Positions 62,629 to 64,000 of a stretch of 64,000 bases of DNA are shown in pieces. Numbering within the stretch: position 1 is the first letter of the stretch; every line of letters starts with the position of its first letter. The stretch comes from an uncultured Coriobacteriaceae bacterium (GTDB lineage Bacteria; Actinomycetota; Coriobacteriia; Coriobacteriales; Atopobiaceae). The notes under the pieces are model-generated. The model had not been told where the DNA came from and searched no databases. It saw nothing but the letters and a program-made list of their open reading frames with translations. The translations under genes and the position numbers were made by a program. Location of the stretch: assembly GCA_900544655.1 (NCBI GenBank), contig UQWE01000001.1, positions 1 through 64,000 on the forward strand, given 5' to 3'.

Positions 62629-63995
62629 TGGAAGCTTCTCGTTCTCTTGCTGGTCTTACGTATCATGTCAAGACCTTCGGATGTCAGATGAACCTTCATG
62701 ACTCTGAGCGCGTTTCTGGCGTGCTTGGGTCGTGTGGCTGTATTGAAGTTGCCTCGCCCGATGAGGCGGATATCGTCGTCTTCATGACATGTTGTGTTCG
62801 CGAGAAGGCGGATACCCATCTGTATGGGCAGGTTTCTGCTATGGTGAGCGCTCCGGTGCCTCCGAGTGGGCGTAGACTTGTCGCCATTGGAGGTTGTATC
62901 GCCCAGAGGGATGGCGAAAACATCCGCAAGCATATGAAGAACGTCGATGTCGTATTTGGCACGAGGGCCATCTCGAGTCTTCCCGAGCTACTTGCTGGCG
63001 CTCTCGAGGGTAATGGCAAGTCTGTTCAGGCGGACGTGAGCGAGGACGATCCCGGCTTCTCCAGCGACCTCCCAAGCAGGCGTGAGACTCCTTGGCATGC
63101 TTGGGTTCCCATCATGACGGGTTGCAACAACTTCTGCAGTTACTGCATCGTTCCGTATGTCCGCGGCAGGGAAAGGGATCGCGCTTTCGAGGACATTGTC
63201 GACGAAGTAAGTCGCCTTCGTGAGGATGGTGTTCGCGAAGTCTGCCTTCTTGGTCAGAACGTCAACTCTTTCGGTCGTCAGCGCTATGGCTCACCCCGTT
63301 TTGCCGAACTTCTCCGTGCGGTGGGGGAGACCGGCATCGAACGCATTCGGTTCACGAGTTCTCACCCCAAGGATCTCTCGCCCGAGACAATTCTTGCGAT
63401 GGCCGAGACTCCTGCCGTCATGCCGCAGCTCCATCTTGCGGTTCAGAGTGGCTCCACACGCGTCCTTAATGCCATGAATCGTCACTATTCGCGTGAGGAT
63501 TACCTTGCCCTTGCTGACCAGATAAAGTCCGCGATGCCAGGGATCGCACTCTCGACGGACATCATCGTTGGCTTCCCCGGCGAGACCGAGGAAGACTTTG
63601 AGCAGACCCTCTCTCTCGTGAAAGAGGTTGGCTTTGAGTCTGCGTTCACCTTCATTTATTCGAAGCGCCCCGGTACCCCGGCAGCGGAAATCGATGACCC
63701 GACTCCCCGTGAGGTTATTCAGGAGCGATTCGACCGCTTGGCTGAGCTTGTCGCCCGGCAAGCATTCGATGCCAATCAGGTCGAGCTTGGTCGTACTGTC
63801 GAGGCGCTTGTGGAGGGCGTCTCGAAGCGCGATGGGGATGTTCTCGTCGGTCACAGCCCGAAGAACAAGACCGTTCACTTCCGTGCTCCGGAAGGCATCG
63901 AACCCGATTCCCTCGTCGGTAAGCTCGTTGATGTGAAGGTCAAGGAAGCACGCACTTGGTATCTGCGCGGACCGATGGTGGGGGAGCCCAGGTGA
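62628..63995 (+). CDS. miaB: tRNA i6A37 methylthiotransferase MiaB
   Basis: 455 residues. An N-terminal cluster domain (KTFGCQMNLHDSERVSG, FMTCCVREKAD, GGCIAQRDGE) precedes radical SAM CNNFCSYCIVPYVRGRERDR (about 166-185). A C-terminal TRAM domain follows (about 385-450). GCQMN and the IVPYVRGRE context identify MiaB. It makes ms2i6A37 in UNN-decoding tRNAs. Complete in the window. The start is GTG coupled to spoVS. The last five bases (GTGAG) may begin the next gene. Confidence 0.95.
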   Translation: MEASRSLAGLTYHVKTFGCQMNLHDSERVSGVLGSCGCIEVASPDEADIVVFMTCCVREKADTHLYGQVSAMVSAPVPPSGRRLVAIGGCIAQRDGENIRKHMKNVDVVFGTRAISSLPELLAGALEGNGKSVQADVSEDDPGFSSDLPSRRETPWHAWVPIMTGCNNFCSYCIVPYVRGRERDRAFEDIVDEVSRLREDGVREVCLLGQNVNSFGRQRYGSPRFAELLRAVGETGIERIRFTSSHPKDLSPETILAMAETPAVMPQLHLAVQSGSTRVLNAMNRHYSREDYLALADQIKSAMPGIALSTDIIVGFPGETEEDFEQTLSLVKEVGFESAFTFIYSKRPGTPAAEIDDPTPREVIQERFDRLAELVARQAFDANQVELGRTVEALVEGVSKRDGDVLVGHSPKNKTVHFRAPEGIEPDSLVGKLVDVKVKEARTWYLRGPMVGEPR

Positions 63996-64000
63996 GTGAG

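Noticed and set aside
63996..64000. Start of a next gene (GTGAG), possibly miaA
   Set aside because: Only five bases are present, so nothing can be supported.

Overview
The window is a gene-dense, GC-rich (about 60% by eye) bacterial chromosome segment. Gene content and style point to the class Coriobacteriia (Actinobacteria; Olsenella/Atopobium-like). It has an actinobacterial mIHF-gmk-rpoZ block and mycobacteria-like galactofuranosyltransferases. These sit beside long stretches whose order follows Bacillus: comEA-comEC-holA-rpsT-lepA-hemW, dnaJ-mtaB-phoH-ybeY-dgkA-era-recO, and rpsO-pnp-rnj-ftsK-rodZ-pgsA-cinA-recA-rny-spoVS-miaB. The genus is inference; no rRNA is present.

Layout. 1-3189: end of a heterodimeric ABC exporter pair and a small lipoprotein. 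3424-3591: tRNA-Asn with terminator and promoter (minus strand). 3766-9706: cell-surface polysaccharide module with an EpsG-like membrane protein, an ABC-2 polysaccharide exporter (permease plus ATPase), and GlfT1-like and GlfT2-like galactofuranosyltransferases. 9809-15400: pyrimidine operon pyrR-B-C-K-D-F behind a PyrR attenuator; pyrC is frameshifted by a 58-nt insertion. 15604-18072: mihF, gmk, rpoZ, thiI. 18304-27354: comEA, comEC, holA, rpsT, lepA, dusB, hemW. 27512-34915: an unusual envelope cluster with a YidC-like insertase domain fused to a TagF-like glycerophosphotransferase, an LtaS-like sulfatase-fold protein, and a GT-C-type membrane protein, followed by ettA. 35104-42339: two tandem J-protein genes (the first with an in-frame TGA), mtaB, phoH, ybeY, dgkA, era, recO. 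42533-44937: a permease, a short-chain dehydrogenase and an unrecognised protein. 45208-63995: rpsO, pnp, rnj, ftsK, rodZ-like, yajQ, rimO, a pgsA-cinA fusion, recA (with SOS box), recX, rny, an orphan GHKL ATPase, spoVS, miaB.

How they work together. Two regions concern the envelope: a galactan-type assembly and export line, and a poly(glycerol-phosphate)-like line. The rest is core RNA metabolism (RNase J, RNase Y, PNPase, YbeY), tRNA and ribosome modification (ThiI, DusB, MtaB, RimO, MiaB), DNA uptake and repair, and de novo UMP synthesis. pyrE and carAB are not in the window.

Most noteworthy: the YidC-TagF fusion with its sulfatase neighbour; the GHKL ATPase in the place YmdB holds in Bacillus, between rny and spoVS; the PgsA-CinA fusion; the disrupted pyrC and J-protein genes; the PyrR attenuator; and a textbook LexA site inside the recA promoter.
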